Shown here: positions 52,350 through 61,898 of the stretch, piece by piece | How positions within the stretch are numbered: the first letter of the stretch is position 1 | Layout of the letters: each line of letters starts with the position of its first letter | Source of the DNA: Guptibacillus hwajinpoensis | GTDB lineage: Bacteria; Bacillota; Bacilli; Bacillales; Guptibacillaceae | DNA length: 64,000 bases | Direction: 5' to 3' | Assembly: GCF_020171785.1 (NCBI RefSeq) | Contig: NZ_JAIVAE010000008.1 | Coordinates: 204,778 to 268,777 of the forward strand | Made by a program: the position numbers and the translations under genes | Notes under the pieces: generated by a model | Databases searched by the model: none | The model's input: only the letters and a program-made list of their open reading frames with translations | What the model was told of the DNA's origin: nothing

Positions 52350-53024
52350 TTACGCTTTATATGGAATCGGATCAACCGCTCCAGCTTCTTCAAAACCTTT
52401 CAGACGCAATCGGCAGCTATCGCACTCGCCGCACGCTTCTTCTTCACCATTGTAGCAAGATGTCGTTAATTCATAGGGAACGTTTAATCTTAACCCTTCG
52501 CTAACAGTATCAGCTTTCGTCAAGTTAATAAGCGGGGTCTCAATCTTCATCTCACTACCTGTTGCGCCTGCTTTTGTAGCTAAATTAACCGTTTCATTCA
52601 TGCTTTCAATGAACTCAGGTCGACAATCAGGATAACCACTGTAGTCAACAGCCGATACACCGATATAGATCGCTTCTGCACCAATGACTTCTGCATAAGC
52701 AGATGCAAGGGAAAGAAAGATCATGTTACGTGCGGGCACGTAAGTTACGGGGATCTCATCTTCATCCATATCTGTCGGTACATCAATTGAATCATCTGTG
52801 AGGGCACTACCACCAATTTGATTTAGAAAACTAATGTTTACAATGCGATGATCAGGTGCATTGTAATAGTTCGCTACTTTTTTGGCCTGCTCCACTTCGC
52901 GGTTATGCTTTTGACCATAGTGAAACGTAATCGGGTAAAGCTCATACCCCTGTTCCTTTGCCATTCCCATACATGTAGTACTGTCTAAACCACCGCTTAA
53001 AACGATCACTGCTTTTTTACTCAT
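52350..53024 (-). CDS. queC: 7-cyano-7-deazaguanine synthase QueC
   Basis: This 224-residue ATP-dependent enzyme makes preQ0 from 7-carboxy-7-deazaguanine. The PP-loop is VLSGGLDSTTC near the N-terminus. The zinc site is C-x8-C-x2-C-x2-C in CYNGEEEACGECDSC. ATG 53024 is chosen with GAGGTGTG upstream. It starts 1 base after queE, and is the last gene of the preQ1-regulated operon. Confidence 0.94.
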   Translation of the reverse strand: MSKKAVIVLSGGLDSTTCMGMAKEQGYELYPITFHYGQKHNREVEQAKKVANYYNAPDHRIVNISFLNQIGGSALTDDSIDVPTDMDEDEIPVTYVPARNMIFLSLASAYAEVIGAEAIYIGVSAVDYSGYPDCRPEFIESMNETVNLATKAGATGSEMKIETPLINLTKADTVSEGLRLNVPYELTTSCYNGEEEACGECDSCRLRLKGFEEAGAVDPIPYKA

Positions 53025-53025
53025 C

Positions 53026-53754
53026 TTACACACCTCTTCGATTCGGATCCCAAATAATCTTATGAAGCTGCATACTTAGCTTCACTTGACTCAATCCGGC
53101 TTCTAGAATTTTATCAACGAGCTTATGTGGCGGCATCGTTTCCCAAACTGGACTATAAAGGACCTGGCCTTTTTGATGATTTTCTGCAACAACCTCACTA
53201 GCGACAGTGAAATCTTCATCAGACCCAATCACAAATTTGATTTCATCCTGCGTATCAAGCAGCGTAAAGTTCTCATGAAGCATACGATGCTGCTCACCAG
53301 AATCAGGAAGCTTATAATCCATTACAAATCGAACTTTTTCTTGCCACGCTTTGTCGTCTCTTCGAACGGCTTCATACGGAGTGAGATCTATCGCCCCGTT
53401 CGTTTCAATGTGGATATCTTCAATATGCGGTAGATCCACCATGGCTTGAAGAAGCGCCATTGATTTTTCACGATGGATCAGTGGCTCTCCACCTGTAAAA
53501 CAAATATGACGACTCTTATATTGCTTAATTTGATCAATAATCGAGGCAATAGATCCTGTGTATTCTGCTTTATCCGGAGCATAGCTATACGGCGTATCAC
53601 ACCAGCTACAGCGTAGGTTACAGTGAAAGACGCGTACAAAAACGGTTGGAAAACCCGCTCGCGTTCCCTCTCCTTCTACTGTCTCAAACACCTCAACCAT
53701 CGGTAATTCCCACTGCAAGTATTCGGATTGTTCTGGTAGATCCCATTTATTCAT
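53026..53754 (-). CDS. queE: 7-carboxy-7-deazaguanine synthase QueE
   Basis: This 242-residue radical SAM enzyme contracts carboxytetrahydropterin to 7-carboxy-7-deazaguanine. The cluster motif CxxxCxxC is in HCNLRCSWCDTPYSY, and substrate residues lie in FETVEGEGTRAGFPTVF. CFTGGEPLIH is the SAM-binding GGEP. Its start overlaps queD by 8 bases. Confidence 0.94.
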   Translation of the reverse strand: MNKWDLPEQSEYLQWELPMVEVFETVEGEGTRAGFPTVFVRVFHCNLRCSWCDTPYSYAPDKAEYTGSIASIIDQIKQYKSRHICFTGGEPLIHREKSMALLQAMVDLPHIEDIHIETNGAIDLTPYEAVRRDDKAWQEKVRFVMDYKLPDSGEQHRMLHENFTLLDTQDEIKFVIGSDEDFTVASEVVAENHQKGQVLYSPVWETMPPHKLVDKILEAGLSQVKLSMQLHKIIWDPNRRGV

Positions 53755-54223
53755 TGTCTTCCATCCATTCCCGCTTCAGCGTTGCGTAGCTTGTTGGTGT
53801 CTCGTAAAGAACCAGTTCCTCGATGCGCTGACCAAGATCTTTCATCTTGCGTTCTGTGAGGGCCTGATCCAACTGTTCCCACATCCAGACAATCATATTT
53901 TCAGCTGTTGTGTTCATGTTTGGAAGGACGTCATTCAAATAACGGTGATCTAACTTCGAATCAATCACTTCTTTAAATAATGTTTTAATCTCACCAAAAT
54001 CAACTGATATACCAATGTCATTAACATATCCACTGATCGTGATCACTAATTTATACGTATGCCCGTGCATGCTTTTGCACTTGCCATCATAGCAATGCAG
54101 GTGATGAGCGGCATCAAAAGTAAATTCCTTCGTAACGGCTACCCGTTTATGATGATATTTTAATTCGCTTTTCTGAATATCTTCTCCAAGTACTTCAACC
54201 TTCTTTGGAATCATAAAAGACAT
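53747..54223 (-). CDS. queD: 6-carboxy-5,6,7,8-tetrahydropterin synthase QueD
   Basis: This 158-residue enzyme of the PTPS fold turns dihydroneopterin triphosphate into carboxytetrahydropterin, the first committed queuosine step. Zinc-binding His residues are in FDAAHHLHCYDGKCKSMHGHTYKL, with the catalytic Cys there. It heads the queDEC operon, behind a preQ1 riboswitch. AAGGGGG precedes the ATG. Confidence 0.93.
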   Translation of the reverse strand: MSFMIPKKVEVLGEDIQKSELKYHHKRVAVTKEFTFDAAHHLHCYDGKCKSMHGHTYKLVITISGYVNDIGISVDFGEIKTLFKEVIDSKLDHRYLNDVLPNMNTTAENMIVWMWEQLDQALTERKMKDLGQRIEELVLYETPTSYATLKREWMEDNE

Positions 54224-54262
54224 AAAAAAGCCCCCTTCATTATTCAGTAAGGGAGACGCATG

Positions 54263-54351
54263 AAAAACCCCAACTCCATTCAGAGATTTGGGCTATCATT
54301 TTCACGGTCCCTAGTTTTGTTTTACGAGAGGAGGGAATTACGAACTCTCCA
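54263..54351 (-). promoter_or_regulatory. preQ1-I riboswitch with terminator, upstream of queD
   Basis: The minus strand at 54309-54351 fits the preQ1-I aptamer: a GGAGAG/CTCTC stem, the loop TTCGTAATTCCCTC (the UUC...ACCC-like loop), and an A-rich tail GTAAAACAAAACTAGG that can form the pseudoknot. A terminator follows (CCCAA...CTC pairing with GAG...TTGGG, then TTTTT, 54263-54293). High preQ1 should stop transcription of queDEC. Confidence 0.85.
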
Positions 54352-54475
54352 ACTTGATAATAATATCACACCACGTCTGTTAAGAAAAGGCGAGTGGTGT
54401 GCCTTCCCCTTTTAATGAAGTTTCATTTGATTGAAGAAGTGGTAAAATATACAAATATAATGGAGGTGAGAAAGT

Positions 54476-54712
54476 ATGTCTGAAAGTGGAATGGAAGGCT
54501 TTGGTGTGCTATTTGGTCTTTTTGGTTTTCTTTATGTCGCCATTCTTTTATTTATCATTGTTTTAACGATTGTCTTTATTTTTAAGGCCATGAGTTTTAT
54601 GAAGCAAAAGAACGCTTCAGATCAGGAGCAAAATGAATTGTTGCGTCAGCTGGTGGCAAAACAATCATCTTCTGGTATCACAATGAGTAAAGATGATCCA
54701 ACATCCTATTAA
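54476..54712 (+). CDS. Small membrane protein
   Basis: This 78-residue protein has one or two N-terminal helices (GFGVLFGLFGFLYVAILLFIIVLTIVFIF) and a hydrophilic cytoplasmic tail rich in Gln and Ser. TGGAGGTGAG precedes the ATG. I do not recognise the family; the gene ends at a terminator. Confidence 0.65.
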   Translation: MSESGMEGFGVLFGLFGFLYVAILLFIIVLTIVFIFKAMSFMKQKNASDQEQNELLRQLVAKQSSSGITMSKDDPTSY

Positions 54713-54717
54713 TACAT

Positions 54718-54750
54718 AACGCCGTCCAAAGTGATGGACGGCGTTCTCAA
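54718..54750. terminator. Terminator between the small membrane protein and alaT genes
   Basis: ACGCCGTCC pairs with GGACGGCGT (54719-54743). The T-tract is weak, so activity in either direction is modest. Confidence 0.6.
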
Positions 54751-55929
54751 TTATGCTTGTTGACGACGTTTCATGAAACGTTCAATTCGCTTAACCGCTT
54801 CTTGCAAAGAATCAATGGATGTTGCGTATGAACAGCGAACATATCCTTCGCCACCGGCACCAAAGACGTGCCCTGGAACAACGGCAACCCGCTCTTCTTC
54901 TAATAGCTTTTCAGCGAATTCATCAGACGTCATTCCAGTTGCCTGTATGGATGGGAACGCATAGAATGCACCACCTGGCATATGACAAGAAAGACCGATA
55001 TTATTAAATGATTTCACGAGGAAATTCCTTCGCTGACGGTAACTCTTTTTCATTCGCTCGAGATCTTCTCTCCCACTTTTCAACGCTTCAAGTGCCCCAT
55101 GCTGAGCAATTGTGGGCGCACACATCATTGTGTATTGATGAATCTTCAACATGGCCGAAATGATCTCTTCAGGACCGGTCACATAACCTAGTCTCCACCC
55201 AGTCATCGCAAAAGCTTTTGAGAAACCAGAAATTAGAATCGTACGCTCTCTCATTCCATTGACACGTGCAATGCTGTAGTGCGTTTCATCGTAAGTTAAT
55301 TCCGCATAAATCTCATCCGATAATACGAGAAGATCATGTTCTTCAATGACGTCCGTTACGCTCTTCAGTTCTGCTTCAGACATCGTTGCACCTGTTGGAT
55401 TGCTCGGAAAACAAAGAAGAATGGCTTTTGTCCGCTTCGTTATCACCTTTTCAAGCGATTCACGAGTGATTTTAAACTCATCTTCTGCCTTTGTCTCTAA
55501 GGAAACAGGCGTACCTCCTGCTAGCGTGACAGCTGGAGCATAAGCGACAAAACCAGGTTCGACAATAATAACTTCGTCGCCTGGATCTATTACCGCTCGA
55601 AAAGCCAAATCAATCGCCTGACTTGCTCCTACCGTTAAAATGATTTGAGATTCAGCTGAATAATTGAGTGAAAATTGCTCTGACAGATACGAAGAAATTT
55701 CTTCTCTTAACTCAAGTAACCCCGCATTTGCCGTATAAGCCGTATAACCGCTTTCAAGTGAAGCGTAGCCAGCTTCACATACATTCCACGGTGTCACAAA
55801 ATCAGGCTCACCCACACCAAGTGAAATAACGTTATCCATTTGTGATGCAAGGTCAAAGAACTTTCGAATGCCTGATGGTTTTAATTGCGAAGCGGTTTTA
55901 GACACATATTGCTGTTGAACATGCTTCAT
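54751..55929 (-). CDS. alaT: Alanine transaminase-like class I aminotransferase
   Basis: This 392-residue PLP enzyme has the PLP Lys in SGFSKAFAMTGWRLGYVTGP and substrate-binding features in NPTGATMSEAEL and VSLGVGEPDFVTPW. It overlaps an Lrp-family regulator gene by 4 bases. The same pair (alaR-alaT, yugG-yugH) is found in B. subtilis, where AlaT makes alanine. The assignment rests on that context; other aspartate-aminotransferase-like roles remain possible. Confidence 0.82.
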   Translation of the reverse strand: MKHVQQQYVSKTASQLKPSGIRKFFDLASQMDNVISLGVGEPDFVTPWNVCEAGYASLESGYTAYTANAGLLELREEISSYLSEQFSLNYSAESQIILTVGASQAIDLAFRAVIDPGDEVIIVEPGFVAYAPAVTLAGGTPVSLETKAEDEFKITRESLEKVITKRTKAILLCFPSNPTGATMSEAELKSVTDVIEEHDLLVLSDEIYAELTYDETHYSIARVNGMRERTILISGFSKAFAMTGWRLGYVTGPEEIISAMLKIHQYTMMCAPTIAQHGALEALKSGREDLERMKKSYRQRRNFLVKSFNNIGLSCHMPGGAFYAFPSIQATGMTSDEFAEKLLEEERVAVVPGHVFGAGGEGYVRCSYATSIDSLQEAVKRIERFMKRRQQA

Positions 55930-56420
55930 GGCGACACCACAATCCGCTTATCTTTCTTTTCGGGCTCAAAGATGACACCGTCATGTTTATATTTCTTTAG
56001 CAGAAAATGCGTTGTTGTCGAAAGAACTGAATCGAGCGTGGATAGCTTATTTGAGACAAAAAAGGCCACTTCTTTCATTGTTTTACCTTCGATCTGTACA
56101 GATAAATCGAACGCACCTGACATCAGGTAAACAGCTTTCACTTCTGGAAAACGATAAATTCGTTCAGCGATTTCATCAAAGCCAACGTCTCGTTTTGGTG
56201 TTACTTTCACATCAATCATAGCTGCAACTCCATCTACTCCAGATGTCTTATCCCAGTTGATGACAGACGAGTAATTCAAAATAATGTTTTGCTCTTCAAG
56301 TCTCTTGATTGTTTTCTCTACTTCTTCAACCGACAATTCAACCATATCGGCTAGCACATCCATTGGAATACGTGCATTTTCTTCTAAAATCTCAAGAATT
56401 TCGATTTCTTTTTCATTCAT
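55926..56420 (-). CDS. alaR: Lrp/AsnC-family regulator (AlaR-like)
   Basis: This 164-residue regulator has an N-terminal winged HTH (IEILEILEENARIPMDVLADMVELSVEEVEKTIKRLEEQ) and a RAM (AsnC) ligand domain. It is translationally coupled to the aminotransferase gene through a 4-base overlap. By analogy with B. subtilis AlaR it should control the pair in response to alanine. Confidence 0.84.
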   Translation of the reverse strand: MNEKEIEILEILEENARIPMDVLADMVELSVEEVEKTIKRLEEQNIILNYSSVINWDKTSGVDGVAAMIDVKVTPKRDVGFDEIAERIYRFPEVKAVYLMSGAFDLSVQIEGKTMKEVAFFVSNKLSTLDSVLSTTTHFLLKKYKHDGVIFEPEKKDKRIVVSP

Positions 56421-56492
56421 GGAAAGGCCCCCTGATTGTATCTATTTCATCTACTATATCATTCTTATTGCTTTATTTCATTTCACTCTAAC

Positions 56493-58004
56493 CTACTTTA
56501 ATCCTAGCACAATATTCGTAATCTCATTCTCGTTTTTCAACCACTCTGTGAAACGCTCAATATCATATGAAAAAATACGATCACAATCAATTTTTTTTAC
56601 TATCTGTCTACCTGACTGGTAAATTCGTTTCGTTTCAGGAGAGAGTTGGTCTTCACCTCGGTATTCAATACCCTGCATGGCGCAAATGGCTTCAATCGCG
56701 AGAATCCTTCTAACGTTTGTCGTAATTTGCGACGCATGACGAGCTCCAATCGTTCCCATACTAACATGATCCTCTTGATTAGCTGAGGAGGGGATCGAAT
56801 CAACTGAAGCAGGATGTGCTAATGTTTTATTCTCTGAGACTAGGGAAGCAGCCGCATATTGCATGATCATAGCACCTGATTGGAGCCCCGGCTCTGGACT
56901 TAGAAATGCAGGTAAATCATTTAATTGCGGATTAACAAGCCGCTCAATGCGTCGTTCTGAGATACTCCCAAACTCAGCCATAGCAATAGAAAGAAAGTCC
57001 ATCGCTAGTGCGATTGGCTGACCATGAAAATTCCCCCCAGATAGCACTTTCGCCCCCCCATCGAAAATAAGTGGGTTATCTGTTGCCGCATTCATCTCGA
57101 TTTCGAGCTTTTCTTTCACATAACCCAGCGCCTGCCAGGACGCACCGTGAACTTGAGGGATACAGCGAATAGAGTAAGCGTCTTGCACCCTAACTTCACC
57201 CTGTTTAGTCGTGAGTCGACTACCTTTTAAAAGTTTTCTTAACCTTCTTGCTACATCCATTTGCTCAGGATATCCTCTTGCCAAGTGGATTCTTTCATCA
57301 AAAGCATCTGTTATCGCTCGCAATCCCTCTAAGGTTAGCGCTGAAATACCATCGGCTTCATAGGCAAGTTTCTCGGCTTCTAGATAAGTAACAGCTCCCA
57401 TAGCCGTCATTGCTTGAGTACCATTAATTAAGGCGAGTCCTTCTTTTGCTGTTAATTGTATTGGTTGAATTCCTTTCACCTTTAACGGAACGATCGCTTT
57501 TTCGCGTTTTCCCCGGTAAAATACTTCTCCTTCTCCTAGTAACGGCAAGGCGAGATGAGCTAACGGAGCAAGATCACCACTGGCCCCCAGCGAACCCTGT
57601 TGGGGAACAACGGGAAGAATATCCTCATTCGCATACAAAATCAGGCGTTCAATGACTTCACGTCTGATACCAGAAAAGCCTTTTAGCAAAGCATTTGCAC
57701 GAAGCAACAGCATCGCTTTTGAAACAATCGGTGGAAACGGATCTCCTACTCCGCACGCATGGGAATAAATAAGATTTAACTGTAGCTGATCAACATCTGA
57801 AGAAGAGATATGAACATCGCTTAACTTACCAAATCCAGTCGTAATACCATACACCGTTTTGCCATTCGCCACGATTGTTTCTACTGCTTCTCTACTCTCA
57901 TCCACCCTCTGTAAGCTTTTATATGAACAATCAGCTCGTTCACCGTTATATAAAAGTTCTCTTAATTGCGCAAGTGATAAACGATTGCCATCTAGAAGAA
58001 TCAT
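56493..58004 (-). CDS. hutH: Histidine ammonia-lyase
   Basis: This 503-residue enzyme removes ammonia from histidine to give urocanate, the first step of histidine use. The Ala-Ser-Gly triad that forms the MIO cofactor is at residues 141-143 in [15 protein letters not shown]. Catalytic Tyr and the loop [12 protein letters not shown] are present. ATG 58004 is chosen because GAGGAG lies upstream; the frame is open through the hairpin ahead. Only hutH is present here: hutU, hutI, hutG and hutP are not in the window. Confidence 0.92.
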   Translation of the reverse strand: MILLDGNRLSLAQLRELLYNGERADCSYKSLQRVDESREAVETIVANGKTVYGITTGFGKLSDVHISSSDVDQLQLNLIYSHACGVGDPFPPIVSKAMLLLRANALLKGFSGIRREVIERLILYANEDILPVVPQQGSLGASGDLAPLAHLALPLLGEGEVFYRGKREKAIVPLKVKGIQPIQLTAKEGLALINGTQAMTAMGAVTYLEAEKLAYEADGISALTLEGLRAITDAFDERIHLARGYPEQMDVARRLRKLLKGSRLTTKQGEVRVQDAYSIRCIPQVHGASWQALGYVKEKLEIEMNAATDNPLIFDGGAKVLSGGNFHGQPIALAMDFLSIAMAEFGSISERRIERLVNPQLNDLPAFLSPEPGLQSGAMIMQYAAASLVSENKTLAHPASVDSIPSSANQEDHVSMGTIGARHASQITTNVRRILAIEAICAMQGIEYRGEDQLSPETKRIYQSGRQIVKKIDCDRIFSYDIERFTEWLKNENEITNIVLGLK

Positions 58005-58042
58005 ATTCGCCCACTCCTCTACCTTATTATCTAAGTAAAGGT

Positions 58043-58092
58043 CCATGAAAAAAACCGTTTTAAAAATCGAATCGATTTTTAAAACGGTTTTT
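58043..58092 (-). terminator. Perfect 20-bp hairpin with T-tract upstream of hutH
   Basis: The arms 58050-58069 and 58073-58092 are perfectly complementary over 20 bp with a 3-base loop. On the minus strand the stem ends in ACGGTTTTTTT. It lies between the gerC-like gene end (58142) and hutH (58004), so it either ends the ger operon or acts as an attenuator for hutH. HutP-type UAG spacing is not clear. Confidence 0.78.
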
Positions 58093-58141
58093 GCTATCAC
58101 TCGAATTGGTGTAATTGCTCATGGGCCTTCAACACCCTTCC

Positions 58142-59206
58142 TTAGTCAATGATACCTGATTCTCCAATATTCACTTTTACATCAATTGTAACAGGGAGAT
58201 CCGGATAACGTTCATCCCATTTTTTAAAATCAAAGTTTCTTGTTTGACTTCGGGCATGGTCACCGATGGAGAAAGGATCAATTCCTAACGTTTGAAAATG
58301 AGCGATCATGTCAAGTCCCTGCGCTTCTACTTTCTTTTCGAACGTTTGACCGATTTCTGTCTTCTTTTCCTTTGTTAACTTTTCACCGGTATATTCTACT
58401 ATATTGCCATTTAACTTAACTGATATGTTTAGTGAAGGATCTGTATTCCCATTTTCTACTTTATATTTTACCTTGGATTTTATTTTTTGTAAGTTTGCGT
58501 ACTCTCCATCAGGAAGCTCTAATTCATATAACCCTGCGCTGAAGCTTTTATTAATCAAAGCAAATATAAACATTTCATCTAGGTTAAGCTTACCTACCAT
58601 TTTATCATCATCATACAAAGCAAGACCTTTAATTTTAACCTCCGTTTCTTCCATCCTCAGAATAGGAGTAACGGGATCCATTCCATCACCATAATATTTG
58701 TAGTCGAATAAATGAATATTATTTTCTGGCATATTCCCATACTCCACTGATTGCTTAATAAGATTCTGTAAAAATGGACCGATTCCTTGCAAATATTGAA
58801 ATTCATTTTTTATTAATTCACTTGCACTTCCCTCTACAACCCCAACATAAATCAATCGGCCTGCTGCAGGATCTCTCAAGAAACTATCGAGAATATCAAT
58901 AATTCCTTCTTCCGCCATATCTTCACTAAATAGCAAAACAGCCATTTTTCCAATCGAAATTGGCTTAGGAAGTCCACTTAATTGATTCCGAAGCCCTTTA
59001 CTCGTATAAGCTTCCGCTTCAAAAGCTCTCGTTTCTACCTCTTGATTGGGATCAAATGTTTGAAGGGAGATCGTTCCTTTTACCTTTCCATTTTCCCCCT
59101 GGTCATATCCTACAATAAACAGAATGGGAACTTCATCAATAATTTCTTCCGCCACACATCCCGTAAGGAGAAAACAGAATAAGAGTAAGCTACACACATA
59201 TTTCAT
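58142..59206 (-). CDS. Ger(x)C-family spore germinant receptor lipoprotein
   Basis: This 354-residue lipoprotein has a lipobox (FLLTGC) and the Ger(x)C fold: PILFIVGYDQGE, then LPKPISIGKMAVLLFSEDMA and FDFKKWDERYPDLPVTIDVKVNI at the end. It is the C subunit of a germinant receptor in the spore inner membrane. ATG 59206 overlaps the stop of the permease gene by 4 bases. It is the third gene of a gerABC-type operon. Confidence 0.88.
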   Translation of the reverse strand: MKYVCSLLLFCFLLTGCVAEEIIDEVPILFIVGYDQGENGKVKGTISLQTFDPNQEVETRAFEAEAYTSKGLRNQLSGLPKPISIGKMAVLLFSEDMAEEGIIDILDSFLRDPAAGRLIYVGVVEGSASELIKNEFQYLQGIGPFLQNLIKQSVEYGNMPENNIHLFDYKYYGDGMDPVTPILRMEETEVKIKGLALYDDDKMVGKLNLDEMFIFALINKSFSAGLYELELPDGEYANLQKIKSKVKYKVENGNTDPSLNISVKLNGNIVEYTGEKLTKEKKTEIGQTFEKKVEAQGLDMIAHFQTLGIDPFSIGDHARSQTRNFDFKKWDERYPDLPVTIDVKVNIGESGIID

Positions 59207-60291
59207 ATTCGTCTTGTCACCTTTCTCCAAATCGTACTGTATAGGAAAATAAATGGGATATAAAAGTAATACACATACGTACCTATTATAGAGGTTAGCG
59301 TATTTAGATAGTCAACTTGATCGCGATTGACAACCATTACACATGCGATAAATACAAATGTGATAAGAATAAAAATAAAGTACTTCTGCTTTATATGAAG
59401 CACTTTTTTACCAACGCGACTGGCTCCCCACATCGTGAGACAAATGTTTGGAAAAACAACAAAACACCAGAAGGTAATTCCAATGTACTCAAAGCGCTCA
59501 ACGAAAGGAAGCTCTACCACTTTCCACGCAATTAATGTAGACCATATTGACTGTTGAAGTTGACCCTCACTATAAAAAGCTAACGAAACGACCATCACCA
59601 TCGTATAAATCAAAGTCGTTAATAGCACGCCCATATGAGCCCATATCCGGGAGCTTTTCGGATTTTTTAAGAAGGGGTATGCGAGTAATAAAATATCAAT
59701 ACCTACAAAACTAAGCGTCATTTGCCTTGTTCCAAGAGCAATTTCTTTTAACGAATGATCCATGATCGGCAGTAAATTACTAAATGTCGAAAACTTGATT
59801 GGAGCCGTTGCCGTAAATACCAACCACATCGGAATTAAAACACCAAAAAAACAAATACCTGCTACAGTCCGAAACCCTCCTGCTAGGACGTAATACGTTA
59901 ACAAAAGGTACATCGCCACTGGGATCCATGTCGCTAACTCAGGAAACATCCAAGCCTGAATCACTTCTATAAACGTGCGTAGTATGACAATCGTACCTAA
60001 TAGTAAGTACATCATTAGGGCAAGGTTAAATACGGAACCAATCCATTTCCCAAACCATTTATTATGAAGGTCGATAATATCAAATGAGCCATCACTAAGA
60101 ACACGGTACATCATCCATATAAAAACTTGAAAAATAATCCCCGTTATAATCACGACAATCCAGGCATCATTCCCTGTATAAGCCGCAATATACCTCGGAA
60201 ATCCTAATATCCCGACGCCCACTTGATTACTATGAATAATAAACATGATTAGGAATGGTGAAATTAGAAGATCATTTCGCTTTTGCTCCAT
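59203..60291 (-). CDS. Spore germination permease (GerAB family)
   Basis: This 362-residue APC-superfamily membrane protein has about 10 helices and begins NDLLISPFLIMFIIHSNQVGVGILGFPRYIAAYTGNDAW. It is the B subunit that binds the germinant. ATG 60291 is chosen because GAGGG is 9 bases upstream; the track frame starts at a GTG 9 bases before. It follows the gerA-like gene by 12 bases and overlaps the C subunit gene. Confidence 0.88.
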   Translation of the reverse strand: MEQKRNDLLISPFLIMFIIHSNQVGVGILGFPRYIAAYTGNDAWIVVIITGIIFQVFIWMMYRVLSDGSFDIIDLHNKWFGKWIGSVFNLALMMYLLLGTIVILRTFIEVIQAWMFPELATWIPVAMYLLLTYYVLAGGFRTVAGICFFGVLIPMWLVFTATAPIKFSTFSNLLPIMDHSLKEIALGTRQMTLSFVGIDILLLAYPFLKNPKSSRIWAHMGVLLTTLIYTMVMVVSLAFYSEGQLQQSIWSTLIAWKVVELPFVERFEYIGITFWCFVVFPNICLTMWGASRVGKKVLHIKQKYFIFILITFVFIACVMVVNRDQVDYLNTLTSIIGTYVYYFYIPFIFLYSTIWRKVTRRI

Positions 60292-60303
60292 AGAACTCAC
60301 CCT

Positions 60304-61794
60304 CTACTGCTCATCAAAGTCCAACGAATGCTTTGCCTTTTTTTTCTTATCCTCAAAGCGTGTTGATTGGTTTCCTCGAAAAAATTGAAACCTGTTTTTT
60401 TGCATCACATAAGGTAAACGGAAAAAAGAGTCATACCAATCTTTTATTCTTGGCGGATATAATGGCGCAAGATACGGATTTCCAAATGACGTTAACCGAA
60501 TCATATGTGTCAAAATGAATAAGCCAAACAACGCGACACCGATCAAACCTAGAAATTGAGCGAATCCAATCAAAGGATAGCGCAAAAACCGAATGGTGTT
60601 TGTCATGCGGTAAACAGGCGTTGTAAACGATGCTAGCGCTGACAAGGCAACTAATATTAGAAGGATATTACTTGTAAGGGAAGCTTCTACTGCAGCCGTT
60701 CCAATGACAATACCACCAACGATACCAAGGGTTTGACCAACTTTTGTTGGCATTCTTGCCCCAGCCTCACGTAATAAATCAATCGTCACTTCTAGAAAAA
60801 AAACCTCAATGACTGGTGAAAATGGGATGTCACTTCTTGAAGAAATTAATGTTGCTAATAGTTTAGATGGAAATAACTCATAATGATACGTTAATACCGC
60901 CACGTACAAAGGAGTTGCAATAATTGATGCCAAGATCGCAATCATTCGCACAATACGAAAAAACGAAGCAATATTCCAACCTAGATAATAATCTTCAAAT
61001 GAAACCAACAATTGACCAAAGTTTATTGGGCCAATTAAAGCATTAGAAGACCCTTCTGTTAAGATTGCAAAAGCACCAAAATTCATATGCCCCGTAATCC
61101 GATCGGTTCTTTCAGTATCAATCATCTGTGGAAAAACTGAGAACGAGTTATCTTCTAACATCTGACCAATAAAAGAAGAATCAGAGATTATGTCAAAATC
61201 AAGATCTTCTAGACGTTGCATAACTGTATTGATATTCTGCTCACTCGCAACACCCTCTATAAAAGCAACGACTACCTTTGTTTTACTGACCGTTCCGACA
61301 GTAATTTCCTTCATCCTTAACCTGGGATGAGGAATTCTGCGCCTTATTAAATTCATATTTGTATGAAGATCCTCTACTAATCCCTCTTTTGGTCCCATTA
61401 CACTAAATTCAATTTCTGGTGCAGAGAGATCTCTAGATTTACGCAAACTGATGTTGACTAAAAGTACTTTTTGACCCCTTGAAAGTTGAATAGCGACATG
61501 TCCTTCTAATAAACGTTCCTGGATAAGTGACAGTTTAGATTGTATTTCAATATTCTCTATAGGAAGGATGCCTTTTAAATCTTCGAGCGATTTCGATTCG
61601 CACTCTTTTATTACGGGTAAAATATCACGATGTAACTGCTCAGGATCAATAAGAGAGGCAAAGTAGATTAAACGATAAGACTGATCACTCTCTTTGTTCT
61701 CATACGAAACAAAGTCGATTGATTGCTTCAGATCCTTGACCATTTCTTCTAATGTACTCGGTTTTTCAGATGCACCTCGCTTAAACCATTTCAA
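60304..61794 (-). CDS. Spore germination protein, GerA family A subunit
   Basis: This 496-residue protein has a soluble N-terminal domain (residues 1-230) and about 5-6 membrane helices in the C-terminal half. GerA hallmarks are SRSDIPFSPVIEVFFLEVTIDLLREAGARMP and GIVGGIVIGTAAVEASLTSNILLILVALSALASFTTPVYRM. It starts at TTG 61794 behind GGAGATG. It is the first gene of the operon; a sigma-G-like promoter lies just upstream. Confidence 0.9.
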   Translation of the reverse strand: MKWFKRGASEKPSTLEEMVKDLKQSIDFVSYENKESDQSYRLIYFASLIDPEQLHRDILPVIKECESKSLEDLKGILPIENIEIQSKLSLIQERLLEGHVAIQLSRGQKVLLVNISLRKSRDLSAPEIEFSVMGPKEGLVEDLHTNMNLIRRRIPHPRLRMKEITVGTVSKTKVVVAFIEGVASEQNINTVMQRLEDLDFDIISDSSFIGQMLEDNSFSVFPQMIDTERTDRITGHMNFGAFAILTEGSSNALIGPINFGQLLVSFEDYYLGWNIASFFRIVRMIAILASIIATPLYVAVLTYHYELFPSKLLATLISSRSDIPFSPVIEVFFLEVTIDLLREAGARMPTKVGQTLGIVGGIVIGTAAVEASLTSNILLILVALSALASFTTPVYRMTNTIRFLRYPLIGFAQFLGLIGVALFGLFILTHMIRLTSFGNPYLAPLYPPRIKDWYDSFFRLPYVMQKNRFQFFRGNQSTRFEDKKKKAKHSLDFDEQ

Positions 61795-61830
61795 AAGTAA
61801 TCATCTCCGTACGTTACAGTCTCTTCCGAT

Positions 61831-61861
61831 TAGCATGCACAGTTCTCAATGCCTTATCCCA
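61831..61861 (-). promoter_or_regulatory. Candidate sigma-G promoter of the gerA-type operon
   Basis: The minus strand reads TGGGATA (61855-61861), a 17-base spacer and CATGCTA (61831-61837), close to the sigma-G consensus TGAATA and CATACTA. This would give forespore expression. Confidence 0.45.
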
Positions 61862-61896
61862 CAAAAAAAGATCAAATGCTAAGAAGCACCTGATCT
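61862..61896 (-). terminator. Terminator of the photolyase gene
   Basis: AGATCA-GGTGCT pairs with AGCAT-TTGATCT (one mismatch) on the minus strand, followed by seven T residues. Confidence 0.82.
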
Positions 61897-61898
61897 CG

